From contig CANGWK010000011.1 of the NCBI GenBank assembly GCA_947457615.1, positions 1-64,000 on the forward strand: 64,000 bases of DNA, read 5' to 3'. The notes under the pieces were generated by a model that saw only the letters and a program-made list of their open reading frames with translations, had not been told where the DNA came from and ran no database searches. The first letter of the stretch is position 1; each line of letters opens with the position of its first letter. The stretch is from Flavobacteriaceae bacterium. GTDB lineage: Bacteria > Bacteroidota > Bacteroidia > Flavobacteriales > Flavobacteriaceae. A program made the position numbers and the translations under genes. Positions 51,072 to 59,014 of this stretch are shown here, piece by piece.

Positions 51072-51330
51072 TAATTTTTACACATAAATTAACTTTTATT
51101 TTCTTCTTTAAAACTTTAAAAGCTTTTAATTTAATAATAGTTAATACTATTTTATAAGTAATTTAAATTCAATTATTTGGGTGCAATTTTTTAATAACTT
51201 TCGCTTTTTTTTTTACGGGTTCCCCATGGTTAGTCACTAAAATGCTAACCTAGTTAATATAAAAAAAACATACTTTTAACCCAATTTTTTTGTCAATCTT
51301 AAATTCTTATTCAGATTGATCGCAAATATA
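51072..51330 (-). promoter_or_regulatory. Leader and -7 element of the polysaccharide operon
   Basis: TATATTTG on the minus strand (51323-51330) is a full -7 match; the start would be near 51316, giving a ~245-base untranslated leader. In it, GGTTAG (plus 51228-51233) and CTAACC (51245-51250) form a hairpin, next to GGGTTCCCC (51217-51225) and long homopolymer tracts. UpxY-type antiterminators in Bacteroides act on leaders of capsule operons; by analogy this hairpin is a candidate target. No gene lies in 51072-51472. Confidence 0.5.
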
Positions 51331-51431
51331 TTGAATAAATAACAAAAATTATATGAAATTAGTTACAAAAAATTATAGAATAGATCAATTGAAACAGGTT
51401 AAATATTGCCTTTTTAAATCAAAATTTATTT

Positions 51432-51439
51432 TATATTTG
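51432..51439 (+). promoter_or_regulatory. Candidate -7 element for the UpxY-like gene
   Basis: TATATTTG, a full match, 33 bases before the start codon; a TTG at 51406-51408 is a poor -33 (spacing 23). Confidence 0.5.
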
Positions 51440-51472
51440 TATAAAATATAATATTTATTAAAATATCCAGAA

Positions 51473-51937
51473 ATGCATTGGCATGTACTATATACCAAAC
51501 CAAAGTGGGAAAAAAAAGTAGCGGATCAACTAAATTCATTTGGAGTAACCTGCTATTGTCCTAATGTTGTTAAAGTTCAACAATGGTCAGACCGAAAAAA
51601 AAAAGTTGTAGTTCCATTATTTAATCATTATGTATTTGTACAAGTGCCTGAAAAGGATAGAAATTCTGTTTTTATTTCTCCAGGAGTTATAAGATATTTA
51701 TTTTGGCTTGGCAAACATGCAATTGTTAAAGAAGAAGAAATAACGATTATAAAGCAATGGCTTGAAGGAGATGAAACTAATAGTATTGATGTTTTACCAT
51801 ATACCGTAGGAGAAACTATCAAAATAGAAAATGGTCCTTTCACAAATCATAATGCCACAATAAAACAAGTTACTAACACCCATTATGTTTTGGTCTTAGA
51901 ATCTTTAGGGTGTATTTTAAAAATGAAACTTTTGTAA
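51473..51937 (+). CDS. UpxY-type NusG-like transcription antiterminator
   Basis: 154 residues with a NusG N-terminal domain (starts HWHVLYTKPKWEKKVADQL, continues through PLFNHYVFVQV) and a C-terminal KOW domain (GETIKIENGPFTNHNATI). Specialised NusG paralogues of the UpxY/RfaH type bind RNA polymerase and suppress termination in long polysaccharide operons. Unlike UpxY of Bacteroides, which is the first gene of its own operon, this gene is divergent from the 20-kb locus. Confidence 0.93.
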   Translation: MHWHVLYTKPKWEKKVADQLNSFGVTCYCPNVVKVQQWSDRKKKVVVPLFNHYVFVQVPEKDRNSVFISPGVIRYLFWLGKHAIVKEEEITIIKQWLEGDETNSIDVLPYTVGETIKIENGPFTNHNATIKQVTNTHYVLVLESLGCILKMKLL

Positions 51938-52022
51938 CTGAAATAATTTTAAAGAAATCCACTTTTAAAATCCAATAATTTTAATAAAGATTTAAAGTTT
52001 ATTATTTTGAAACTCTTTTTTG

Positions 52023-52122
52023 GTGTGCCCCTTCGGGTAGGGCTGTACGCTATATCTTTTATTTTTAATCGCTCCGTTCCTCTGCATTAAAAATAAAAGG
52101 ATGCCGCTTCCATCCCTCACAC
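52023..52122. repeat. Structured intergenic repeat, possible mobile REP-like element
   Basis: Ends GTGTG (52023-52027) and CACAC (52118-52122) pair, AGGG (about 52039-52042) pairs with CCCT next to the right end, a CCCCTTCGGG hairpin sits between, and 14-bp arms (52056-52069 with 52086-52099) enclose a GC-richer loop. GC content is visibly above the surroundings. From memory, elements with the same ends (CGCTATATC ... GGATGCCGCTTC) recur throughout flavobacterial genomes with variable cores. No ORF inside. Confidence 0.7.
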
Positions 52123-52156
52123 ATAGGTTTACACAACTAATTTCTAATTAAAATCC

Positions 52157-52189
52157 AAAAAAAATATCCCGATGGAGAGTCGGGATATT
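52157..52189 (-). terminator. Terminator after exbD (minus strand)
   Basis: 10-bp perfect stem (52163-52172 with 52180-52189), seven-base loop, followed on the minus strand by a run of T (52157-52164). Confidence 0.9.
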
Positions 52190-52214
52190 AATTAGTTATA
52201 ATTTTATTATAGAA

Positions 52215-52610
52215 TCATTTGGAATTATTAGTTGCAATAACAAACTTTAACTTGTTCTTCACTCCAATTTGTAAAACATCTACTAAATCTTGCACTTGCA
52301 AATTAAACGGAATTCGCACCACCACAGTTTGATCCTTAGTTGCTCCCATTTTAGATAATAAAGTAGTTTCCAATTGGTCAAAAGCAACCTCTTCTTTATC
52401 TAAATAAAATCGTTTGTCTTCGGTTACCGATAAACTAATGAGTTGCTTGTTGGTTTTTTCATTTGTTTTTGATTTTGGTAACGTCATTTTAATCACATTC
52501 GGATTTGCTAATGTGGATATTATTAAGAAAAACAAAAGCAAAAAAAACATGATATCACTTAAAGACGAAGTAGCTACTTCGGCATGAAATCGTTTATTTC
52601 GTTTTACCAT
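52215..52610 (-). CDS. exbD: ExbD/TolR-family biopolymer transport protein
   Basis: 131 residues. One N-terminal membrane helix (about 19-38) with the family's essential aspartate region SLSDIMFFLLLFFLI, then a periplasmic domain. With ExbB it forms a proton-driven motor that energises TonB or acts like TolQR. It overlaps exbB by 17 bases. No TonB is encoded next to it. Confidence 0.93.
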   Translation of the reverse strand: MVKRNKRFHAEVATSSLSDIMFFLLLFFLIISTLANPNVIKMTLPKSKTNEKTNKQLISLSVTEDKRFYLDKEEVAFDQLETTLLSKMGATKDQTVVVRIPFNLQVQDLVDVLQIGVKNKLKFVIATNNSK

Positions 52611-53304
52611 TTGGTCGCTGAATTATATTAACAAAATCTAAAACTTGTTTTTGAATGCTTAAAGCAAAACTATCAATTTTTCCATTAAATAAATGGTAAG
52701 CCGAGTAAGCAATAATTCCTACCACCAGCCCTGAACCAGAACTTATCATTTTTTCATATAATCCACCAGATATATTACCAATGCTAATATCCTCCGTTTG
52801 AGAAATACTATAAAAAATTTTAATAACTCCTGCAATAGTCCCAATAAATCCGAAGGTAGGTGCTATTCCGGCAATTAAACCTAATTGACCAAGTTTGCGT
52901 TCCATTTCGCCAATTTCAATATTAGCGGCACGCTCCATATTCGATTCAATTTCAGAAATAGGCCTGCCTATGGTTAAAATTCCTTCACGAAGAACATATC
53001 CAGAGGCTGTACCGTTGCGTTCTGCAATAGAAACTGCACCGTCTAAATTTCCAGAGTTTAGGTTATCACGAATATCTCGAATTAAATTAAGATCCATTTT
53101 AGCGCGTTTATGAATATATAAATAGCGTTCAATTATCAAATAAAAAGTATAAAACAACAAAAGTGAAATCGGTATAAGAAAAAATCCTCCTTTTAGAATA
53201 AATCCTAAAACCGAAATCTCATTTGTTTTCACAGTACCTTCAATTACTGCGCCTGTGGCTTTAGCAATTGTGTCGTTTTGAACTTGTAGAAAAAAATTAA
53301 TCAT
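52594..53304 (-). CDS. exbB: ExbB/TolQ/MotA-family proton channel protein
   Basis: 236 residues with three membrane helices: about 34-55, 140-165 and 185-205. The family block GLIAGIAPTFGFIGTIAGVI is in the second. Partner of the overlapping exbD gene. Whether it belongs to TonB-dependent uptake or to a Tol-like envelope system cannot be told here. Confidence 0.93.
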   Translation of the reverse strand: MINFFLQVQNDTIAKATGAVIEGTVKTNEISVLGFILKGGFFLIPISLLLFYTFYLIIERYLYIHKRAKMDLNLIRDIRDNLNSGNLDGAVSIAERNGTASGYVLREGILTIGRPISEIESNMERAANIEIGEMERKLGQLGLIAGIAPTFGFIGTIAGVIKIFYSISQTEDISIGNISGGLYEKMISSGSGLVVGIIAYSAYHLFNGKIDSFALSIQKQVLDFVNIIQRPNGKTK

Positions 53305-53432
53305 ATAAATTTAATTTTTGAATTAGTTATTAAAAATATTCTCAAATTTGCAATAAAGATAAATTCTAATATAATAGTAAACTACAAAATTGGAAAATTA
53401 TTTTGTCTAATAGTTTTTTTATTCCTAAAGAA

Positions 53433-54653
53433 ATGAATTACCAACAAACATTGCAATGGCTTTTTAGCCAACTACCTGTTTATCAATTACAAGGGGCAAC
53501 GGCCTATAAAGAAGATTTAACTAATACGCTTTTATTGGCAGAGCATTTAAAAAATCCAGAAAATCTTTTGCAATTTATTCATGTTGGTGGAACTAATGGT
53601 AAAGGCTCAACATCACATTTTTTAGCTTCTGTCTTGCATGATGCTGGTTATAAAGTTGGACTTTACACCTCACCACATCTCAAGGATTTTAGAGAACGTA
53701 TTAAAGTAAATGGCAAAGAAATTCCAGAAGAATATGTGTGTGATTTTGTAGAAAAAAATAAAACTTTCTTTGAGAAGAATGAGCTCAGTTTTTTTGAAAT
53801 GACTGTTGGATTGGCGTTTGATTATTTTGTTTCACAAAAAACAGATATCAATATTATAGAAGTTGGAATGGGGGGTAGGCTAGATGCAACTAATATTATA
53901 ACTCCATTAGTTTCTGTAATAACTAATATTAGCAAAGACCACACCCAGTTCTTGGGTACAACAATGCAGAGTATAGCAACTGAGAAAGCGGGTATTATCA
54001 AAAAAAATATTCCTGTTGTAATTGGAGAATATACTCCAGAAACTAAAGATATATTTACTGCTAAAGCAAATGCAATGCAGGCGGATATTTATTTTGCCTC
54101 GGAGTTAATATTACAATCTTATCCTTCGCCTTTAGCAGGTGATTACCAAGTTCATAATAAAAAAACTGCTTTGCAAACTATTCGGATTTTGCAAAAACTG
54201 CCTTATTTTGTAATCTCCGAAGAAAATATTAAAAATGGTTTTAGTGGTGTAATTGCCAATACTGGCCTTCAAGGCAGGTGGCAACAATTGGAGGAACATC
54301 CAAAAGTTATTGCAGATACAGCACACAACAAAAGTGGATTAGAGATTGTATTGAATCAAATACAAAATGAAAATTTTGAGCATTTGCATATTGTTTTAGG
54401 GGTAGTAAACGATAAAGATCTTGATGAAATACTGCCATTATTTCCAAAAAAAGCTACATATTATTTTTGCAAACCGGCAATTCCTCGTGGTTTAGACGCT
54501 GCTATTTTACAGCAAAAAGCATTGTATTTTCATTTAAAGGGGGAAGTATATAATTCTGTTTCAAATGCTTATAAAGCTGCAATTGATAATGCTACTAAAA
54601 GTGATTTTATATATATAGGCGGAAGTACTTTTGTAGTTGCAGAAGTTTTATAA
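53433..54653 (+). CDS. folC: Folylpolyglutamate/dihydrofolate synthase
   Basis: 406 residues from ATG 53433 (a TTG 30 bases upstream is less likely). ATP-binding loop GGTNGKGSTSHF, the Mur-ligase domain and the C-terminal domain are in order, with GRWQQLEEHPKVIADTAHN near residue 290. It adds glutamates to folates (and to dihydropteroate). Monocistronic, upstream of the tRNA-Val promoter. Confidence 0.96.
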   Translation: MNYQQTLQWLFSQLPVYQLQGATAYKEDLTNTLLLAEHLKNPENLLQFIHVGGTNGKGSTSHFLASVLHDAGYKVGLYTSPHLKDFRERIKVNGKEIPEEYVCDFVEKNKTFFEKNELSFFEMTVGLAFDYFVSQKTDINIIEVGMGGRLDATNIITPLVSVITNISKDHTQFLGTTMQSIATEKAGIIKKNIPVVIGEYTPETKDIFTAKANAMQADIYFASELILQSYPSPLAGDYQVHNKKTALQTIRILQKLPYFVISEENIKNGFSGVIANTGLQGRWQQLEEHPKVIADTAHNKSGLEIVLNQIQNENFEHLHIVLGVVNDKDLDEILPLFPKKATYYFCKPAIPRGLDAAILQQKALYFHLKGEVYNSVSNAYKAAIDNATKSDFIYIGGSTFVVAEVL

Positions 54654-54659
54654 AAAATG

Positions 54660-54690
54660 TTTGCAGAATAAAATAATAACTCTATATTTG
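54660..54690 (+). promoter_or_regulatory. Consensus Bacteroidota promoter of tRNA-Val
   Basis: TTTG (54660-54663), 19 bases, TATATTTG (54683-54690): an exact match in sequence and spacing to the TTTG/TAnnTTTG consensus recognised by the Bacteroidota primary sigma factor. The -33 element starts just after the folC stop codon. Confidence 0.88.
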
Positions 54691-54729
54691 CACCCTGATT
54701 AATGAGAAATTGAAAATCTCAGCAACATC

Positions 54730-54804
54730 GGGCGATTAGCTCAGCTGGTTCAGAGCACCTCGTTTACACCGAGGGGGTCGGGGGTTCGAACCCCTCATCG
54801 CCCA
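54730..54804 (+). tRNA. tRNA-Val (anticodon UAC)
   Basis: 75 bases forming a standard cloverleaf: acceptor GGGCGAT with ATCGCCC, D arm, anticodon stem CCTCG/CGAGG (54758-54762 with 54770-54774) with anticodon TAC at 54765-54767, variable loop and the T arm with GGTTCGAACC. The discriminator is A54804; the 3' CCA is not encoded. Confidence 0.97.
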
Positions 54805-54805
54805 C

Positions 54806-54848
54806 AAAAAGGACAAATTCATTTTTTTTGAATTTGTCCTTTTTTTTT
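54806..54848 (+). terminator. Terminator after tRNA-Val
   Basis: 16-bp stem (54806-54821 with 54829-54844), T-only loop, then a T run; it starts two bases after the tRNA. Confidence 0.9.
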
Positions 54849-55163
54849 GTCCTCTACGAAAGGCTGTTAATGCTGTGTATATTAAAATATCAAACTTTCT
54901 ATTCTTAATTTACCTTCTACTTCCAATTAGTTTATCGAAATTAATAAATAATGGAGATTCTCACTGTCCATAAATAATTATATAAATTTAAAAAATAAAT
55001 ATAATAATTTAACATTTTTTTAGTTATATTAATATAAATAATATTTAAATGTTGTAAAATGATTTAAAATTACGTTAAAAAATTAAATTTTATTACAAGT
55101 AATTTTCTACAAGAAAACTGTAGTATATAAAATGACGTTTTATTAACTAAATAATTTTTAATC
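54849..55163. other. AT-rich non-coding stretch before the tandem triplet
   Basis: About 315 bases of very AT-rich sequence with no supported ORF, RNA or full TAnnTTTG element. It must contain the promoter of the triplet, but I cannot place it. Confidence 0.4.
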
Positions 55164-55550
55164 ATGAAAAAACTTCTATTACTTGGTGTATTTTTCATCT
55201 CAAATTTAGCTTTTAGTCAAATTCCTTTAAAAAAAGCTGGAAACTTTTACGAGTTAAATGATTTATGGAAACGGGATTCTGTTTCCATAAAAAAAATACT
55301 GAAAAAATTTGATTTGAATATTAGTAAATTGGATACGGTCCAATTTTTTGGTCAATTTGATTTTAATAAAGAATTACATGATAATTACTCTTACACATCC
55401 TATGTTTATAAATTATATAAAGATACTGGCGCTGTTGAAATGAAAACATACTATCATTCAGGTGGAAAACCAATGTTGAATAAATATGTTATGATTGTAT
55501 GTTTTGATGCTTTTTCAGGTGTAAAAACTATTACGATGAAGGTTTTTTAA
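55164..55550 (+). CDS. Exported protein, tandem paralogue 1
   Basis: 128 residues with a signal peptide (about 1-18, ending ASNLAFSQ-like before IPLKKAG). The mature part has no family I know: conserved blocks are KAGNFYELNDLWKRDSVS, KLDTVQFFGQFDFN, YTSYVYKLYK and, at the C-terminus, NKYVMIVCFDAFSG. Aromatic, charged and with a single cysteine near the end. It is the first of three tandem copies; the second is 49 bases on. Confidence 0.85.
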   Translation: MKKLLLLGVFFISNLAFSQIPLKKAGNFYELNDLWKRDSVSIKKILKKFDLNISKLDTVQFFGQFDFNKELHDNYSYTSYVYKLYKDTGAVEMKTYYHSGGKPMLNKYVMIVCFDAFSGVKTITMKVF

Positions 55551-55599
55551 TAAACAAACTTAATTACTTAAATAATTCATTAACCTAAATCTATTTACC

Positions 55600-55980
55600 A
55601 TGAAAAAGCTACTTTTTTTTAGTTTAATTCTTGTCTCAAATATTACCTTAAGTCAAATTAGAAAAGCTGGTGACTTCTATGAATTGAAAGATTTATGGAA
55701 AAAAGATTCTGTTTCTGTTAAACAACTTCTCAATAAATATGACTTGAAGATAACTAAATTAGATACCGTTCAATTTTTTGATCAATTTGACTTTAATTTA
55801 GAATTACATGAAAAATATTCTTACACAAGTTATGTTTATGTTTTATACAAAAAAACAGGCTTAGTTACTATGAAATGCATTACTGATAAAAGGAATTTGC
55901 CACAACCTAATAAATACATTATGTATTATTGTTTTGATGATTATACAGATAAAAAAATTATCAATATCAAGGTATTTTAA
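55600..55980 (+). CDS. Exported protein, tandem paralogue 2
   Basis: 126 residues with a signal peptide (about 1-18). The most divergent of the three copies: it lacks the two residues P-L after the cleavage site and has KAGDFYELKDLWKKDSVS. The ~20 bases before its ATG nearly equal those before copy 3, so duplication included the leader. Function unknown. Confidence 0.85.
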   Translation: MKKLLFFSLILVSNITLSQIRKAGDFYELKDLWKKDSVSVKQLLNKYDLKITKLDTVQFFDQFDFNLELHEKYSYTSYVYVLYKKTGLVTMKCITDKRNLPQPNKYIMYYCFDDYTDKKIINIKVF

Positions 55981-56025
55981 TTAACAATAGGATTCTAAAA
56001 AACCATTAATCTAAACCGATTTACC

Positions 56026-56412
56026 ATGAAAAAGCTTCTATTACTTAGTATAATTCTTGTCTCTAATATAGCTTTTAGTCAAATCCCTTTAAAAAAAGCT
56101 GGAAACTTTTACGAGTTGAATGATTTATGGAAACGGGATTCAGTTTCTGTAAATCAATTAATAAATAAGTTTGATTTACATATAAGTAAATTAGATACGA
56201 TTCAATTTTTTAAACAATTTAACTTCAATAAACAATTACACGACGAATACTCTCACACATCATATATTTATACTTTATACAAAACAAGTAATGAAGTAAC
56301 AATGGAATCATTTTACGACCAACGTGGTAAACCAGCATTAAATAAATATGTTATGATTATTTGTATGGATGAAAACACGGATAGAAAAATTATCAATATC
56401 AAGGTGTTTTAA
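56026..56412 (+). CDS. Exported protein, tandem paralogue 3
   Basis: 128 residues with a signal peptide. In its mature N-terminus (IPLKKAGNFYELNDLWKRD) it is almost identical to copy 1, but from about residue 45 it is closer to copy 2 (QLINKFDL, TDRKIINIKVF). This mosaic suggests gene conversion between copies. Function unknown. Confidence 0.85.
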   Translation: MKKLLLLSIILVSNIAFSQIPLKKAGNFYELNDLWKRDSVSVNQLINKFDLHISKLDTIQFFKQFNFNKQLHDEYSHTSYIYTLYKTSNEVTMESFYDQRGKPALNKYVMIICMDENTDRKIINIKVF

Positions 56413-56469
56413 TTTTTATATTATTACCTACTAATTATAAAAACACTTTAAATAATTAAACAAAAAACT

Positions 56470-56718
56470 ATGAAAAAGATATTATTATTAGCAGCATTAT
56501 TCATTGGAACGTTAAATTCTTTTGCACAGAATAAAACAAAAACAAAAGATATCGACAAAGATGCAAATGTCTTGTTAGATTCTTTATCTAAAGTCTATCA
56601 TGTAAGAGTTAACTCAATTATGGTTGAAACATACAATGGGTTAAAGACAACATCTATTTCTTATGTTAAAAACAAAGAATTAGTTTATAAAGCAATTAAA
56701 ACAGAACCCATTAAATAG
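56470..56718 (+). CDS. Small exported protein
   Basis: 82 residues: a clear signal peptide (about 1-20, ending NSFA before QNKTKT) and a mature part of only ~62 residues, charged, without cysteine. No family recognised. It follows the tandem triplet by 57 bases in the same direction and may be in the same transcript. Confidence 0.75.
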   Translation: MKKILLLAALFIGTLNSFAQNKTKTKDIDKDANVLLDSLSKVYHVRVNSIMVETYNGLKTTSISYVKNKELVYKAIKTEPIK

Positions 56719-56770
56719 TATTAGACTTTTAGCAAAACCTTTTCTCTTAACTAATTAAATTATTAAAACA

Positions 56771-57043
56771 ATGAATAAACTATTCTCCCTTATAACATTC
56801 ATTATGTTGTTGACTTCTTGTGTATCTACAAAAGAGTTTCAAGTTCCTATGACTGAAAAAATGTATCAGGAAAGTAAATTAGAAGCTAAACTAATTAGAA
56901 AAGCAAAGAAAAAAAATTATGTAAAAAAATTCACTAGAGATTTTGTTAACTCTATACCTGATGACGATCTTAAATTAATGACAAAAGACACTATAATAGT
57001 TGTTTACGACACCACTTCAGTTCTTGATAAAAACAAAAAATAA
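56771..57043 (+). CDS. Small lipoprotein
   Basis: 90 residues. Lipobox LLTSC puts the lipidated cysteine at residue 17. The mature part is lysine-rich (LEAKLIRKAKKKNYVKK) and ends in a stretch with TIIVVYDTTS. Family unknown. Same strand as and 52 bases after the previous gene; convergent with the DUF5715-like gene. Confidence 0.75.
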   Translation: MNKLFSLITFIMLLTSCVSTKEFQVPMTEKMYQESKLEAKLIRKAKKKNYVKKFTRDFVNSIPDDDLKLMTKDTIIVVYDTTSVLDKNKK

Positions 57044-57093
57044 CACTTTAAATTTTAGAAGCACCCACTTATATAATTCAAGTAACACACTTT

Positions 57094-57783
57094 TTAATTC
57101 ACGGTAATATGCAAACAGCCATTACGTTCATATTTCACAAAACAACGTTTTTTGTTTCTAAGCTCTGAAAGTGCTGCAATAAAACAATTAATTTGTTTTT
57201 TATTTTTGTTAAAAGCACGATAATTTACATCAAATGTCTTTCCTTTTAGGTGGGAACTGTTAGAAATTGCATTTTTATTACTAATCATCAATTCCTTTAC
57301 GTTAGTTTTTGTTCGAGTTAAACTAGATATCCTAAAGGGAATGAATGTAATAGTTTTTTTAGCACACTTATTAGAATATATTTTAGATAAATCTTCCAAG
57401 AACACAACTGCTTTCGGCAAAAGATAAGGGCTTGAGTGCTTCAGGTAATCAATAATATAATATTCATTGCTTTTAACAGCTTTAAGTTTCCCTATGCGTA
57501 AAAGTTTTTTTAAACCGCTATTTGTTTCCTGAGGTTTAATTCCTTCCTTTTGGTAAGCTTCTTCTTGCTTTTTTACATTATCCACAAAAATAACTTGACA
57601 ATCGGGACAATCTCCTTTATTGCTCCGTTTTCTTGGAGAATAATGCTCGACTTTACCTTTGATAATTTTTATAATAATCTTTCGATATGGATATGCAATA
57701 CAGAGTAATGCCATTACAATCAAAATAATTATTGCTATGTGTTTTTTATATTTCAAAATATTATTAGTAAGAGTTACTTTCAA
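57094..57783 (-). CDS. DUF5715/M15-like putative peptidoglycan peptidase
   Basis: 229 residues. An N-terminal membrane helix (about 15-35) anchors the protein. The C-terminal part has the SxHxxGxxxD zinc motif (H178 and D185 in SSHLKGKTFDVNYRA) and a third ligand candidate H225 in CLHITVN, the pattern of M15/DUF5715 D-Ala-D-Ala carboxypeptidase-like enzymes. A CPDC motif (residues 59-62) lies after the helix. Follows the L,D-transpeptidase gene by 40 bases. Confidence 0.8.
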   Translation of the reverse strand: MKVTLTNNILKYKKHIAIIILIVMALLCIAYPYRKIIIKIIKGKVEHYSPRKRSNKGDCPDCQVIFVDNVKKQEEAYQKEGIKPQETNSGLKKLLRIGKLKAVKSNEYYIIDYLKHSSPYLLPKAVVFLEDLSKIYSNKCAKKTITFIPFRISSLTRTKTNVKELMISNKNAISNSSHLKGKTFDVNYRAFNKNKKQINCFIAALSELRNKKRCFVKYERNGCLHITVN

Positions 57784-57823
57784 CTATTAGAATCGATGGC
57801 AATTATTTAATATACAGCAATTG

Positions 57824-58336
57824 TTATTTGTAAGCATAAACTAAACAACCACCCTTAATCTTATCTATTATTTTTTTTGTATTTTTTTCAGGTAATGCAA
57901 AACATCCCCACGACCATTTTGTAGACATTTTTTTTGCTGAATGAAAAATTATTTTTCTTAGTTTAGCGTTAGAATTAGTTTTGTCTAACCCTTTTAAATG
58001 TAAGGAATATCCAAATTGCCCATAATAGGTTTTTTCAGTTAGATATGCTCCAAGACTTGATTTTTTTGACTCATTAACATTGCTAAAATCAGATGCATAT
58101 AACGACCCACTATTCCATGCGTGGCTTACAATGGATGTCATTTCAACTTGGGCAGTTTTGGTATTTACTATATAAAGTCTTTCTTCAAGAATTGATTTTG
58201 AATAATCTACCATTACTACATATTTGTCGTTGGTAACTTTGTATTGTTTTTGAATGGCAATTGCTTTATCTACAATGCTATTTGAAGGAGGTGTTCCTAA
58301 AAACAATAAATTAAAAAATAATATAATTAGTTTCAT
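57824..58336 (-). CDS. YkuD_2 family L,D-transpeptidase-like protein
   Basis: 170 residues with a signal peptide (about 1-15). The YkuD_2 pattern is clear: SSLGAYLTEKTYYGQFGYSL, then H132 in IIFHSAKK and the catalytic cysteine C145 in SWGCFALP (usually S-x-GC-x-AL). Such proteins are predicted murein L,D-transpeptidases. It is six bases downstream of the archaemetzincin gene. Confidence 0.87.
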   Translation of the reverse strand: MKLIILFFNLLFLGTPPSNSIVDKAIAIQKQYKVTNDKYVVMVDYSKSILEERLYIVNTKTAQVEMTSIVSHAWNSGSLYASDFSNVNESKKSSLGAYLTEKTYYGQFGYSLHLKGLDKTNSNAKLRKIIFHSAKKMSTKWSWGCFALPEKNTKKIIDKIKGGCLVYAYK

Positions 58337-58342
58337 ATTTTT

Positions 58343-58930
58343 TTATTTTTTCTTTACCTGTTTCTTACATTTTTCACAAAACCACAATTTTTCATTATCT
58401 ACTTGTTTAATGGTTCCATTGGCGTCGTTCATCATGCATTCTTTATTATTGGTGCAGTGGTCTAAACCTAAATTATGCCCAATTTCGTGAAGAGCTACTT
58501 TTTCTAATCGTTCAAATGTTTTTTGTTTAGAAACATTTTTTTTCAACCTGAATGTAGATATAATACAAGTTTTACCTGGTCTTAAACCCAATCCGAAAAT
58601 ACCCCACTCTGTATTGTTTTTATCTTTAGAATAGCAAATATCTGTTTCGGTAAGAATTAAAAGATTGTCAAATGATAATTTATTTTTAAGAATCTTGTCA
58701 GCATCAACACGTTTTTTTATTGGGCTCAACATATCTTTGGTTATTTCTTTTTTAGGCAATACCACACAGTCATATCCATAAAAAGATTTAACAGATTTCT
58801 TTACCAAATTGATATATTCAGGGGATACATCCCCAAGAGGTTGAATATTAATTTTGGATACCGGTTTTAAATAATAAAAACTGGTTAGTGCAATTAATGC
58901 AATTGGAATAATTAATAATATTTTTTTCAT
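58343..58930 (-). CDS. Archaemetzincin-like metalloprotease, exported
   Basis: 195 residues. Zinc motif H148-E149-x-x-H152-x-x-G-x-x-H158 in HEIGHNLGLDHC, followed by CMM (165-167) and CEKC (185-188), the four-cysteine pattern of archaemetzincins, which binds a second zinc. Unlike typical cytosolic archaemetzincins it has an N-terminal membrane helix (about 4-22), so it acts outside the cytoplasm. First of a likely three-gene operon with YkuD_2 and DUF5715-like genes. Confidence 0.85.
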   Translation of the reverse strand: MKKILLIIPIALIALTSFYYLKPVSKINIQPLGDVSPEYINLVKKSVKSFYGYDCVVLPKKEITKDMLSPIKKRVDADKILKNKLSFDNLLILTETDICYSKDKNNTEWGIFGLGLRPGKTCIISTFRLKKNVSKQKTFERLEKVALHEIGHNLGLDHCTNNKECMMNDANGTIKQVDNEKLWFCEKCKKQVKKK

Positions 58931-59014
58931 GAATATAAAATTTTTAAATTATCCTACTTCTTTATTTTAATTGGCTTTTCGGATTATTCCCAATTTAGTA
59001 GATATTAAATTAAT

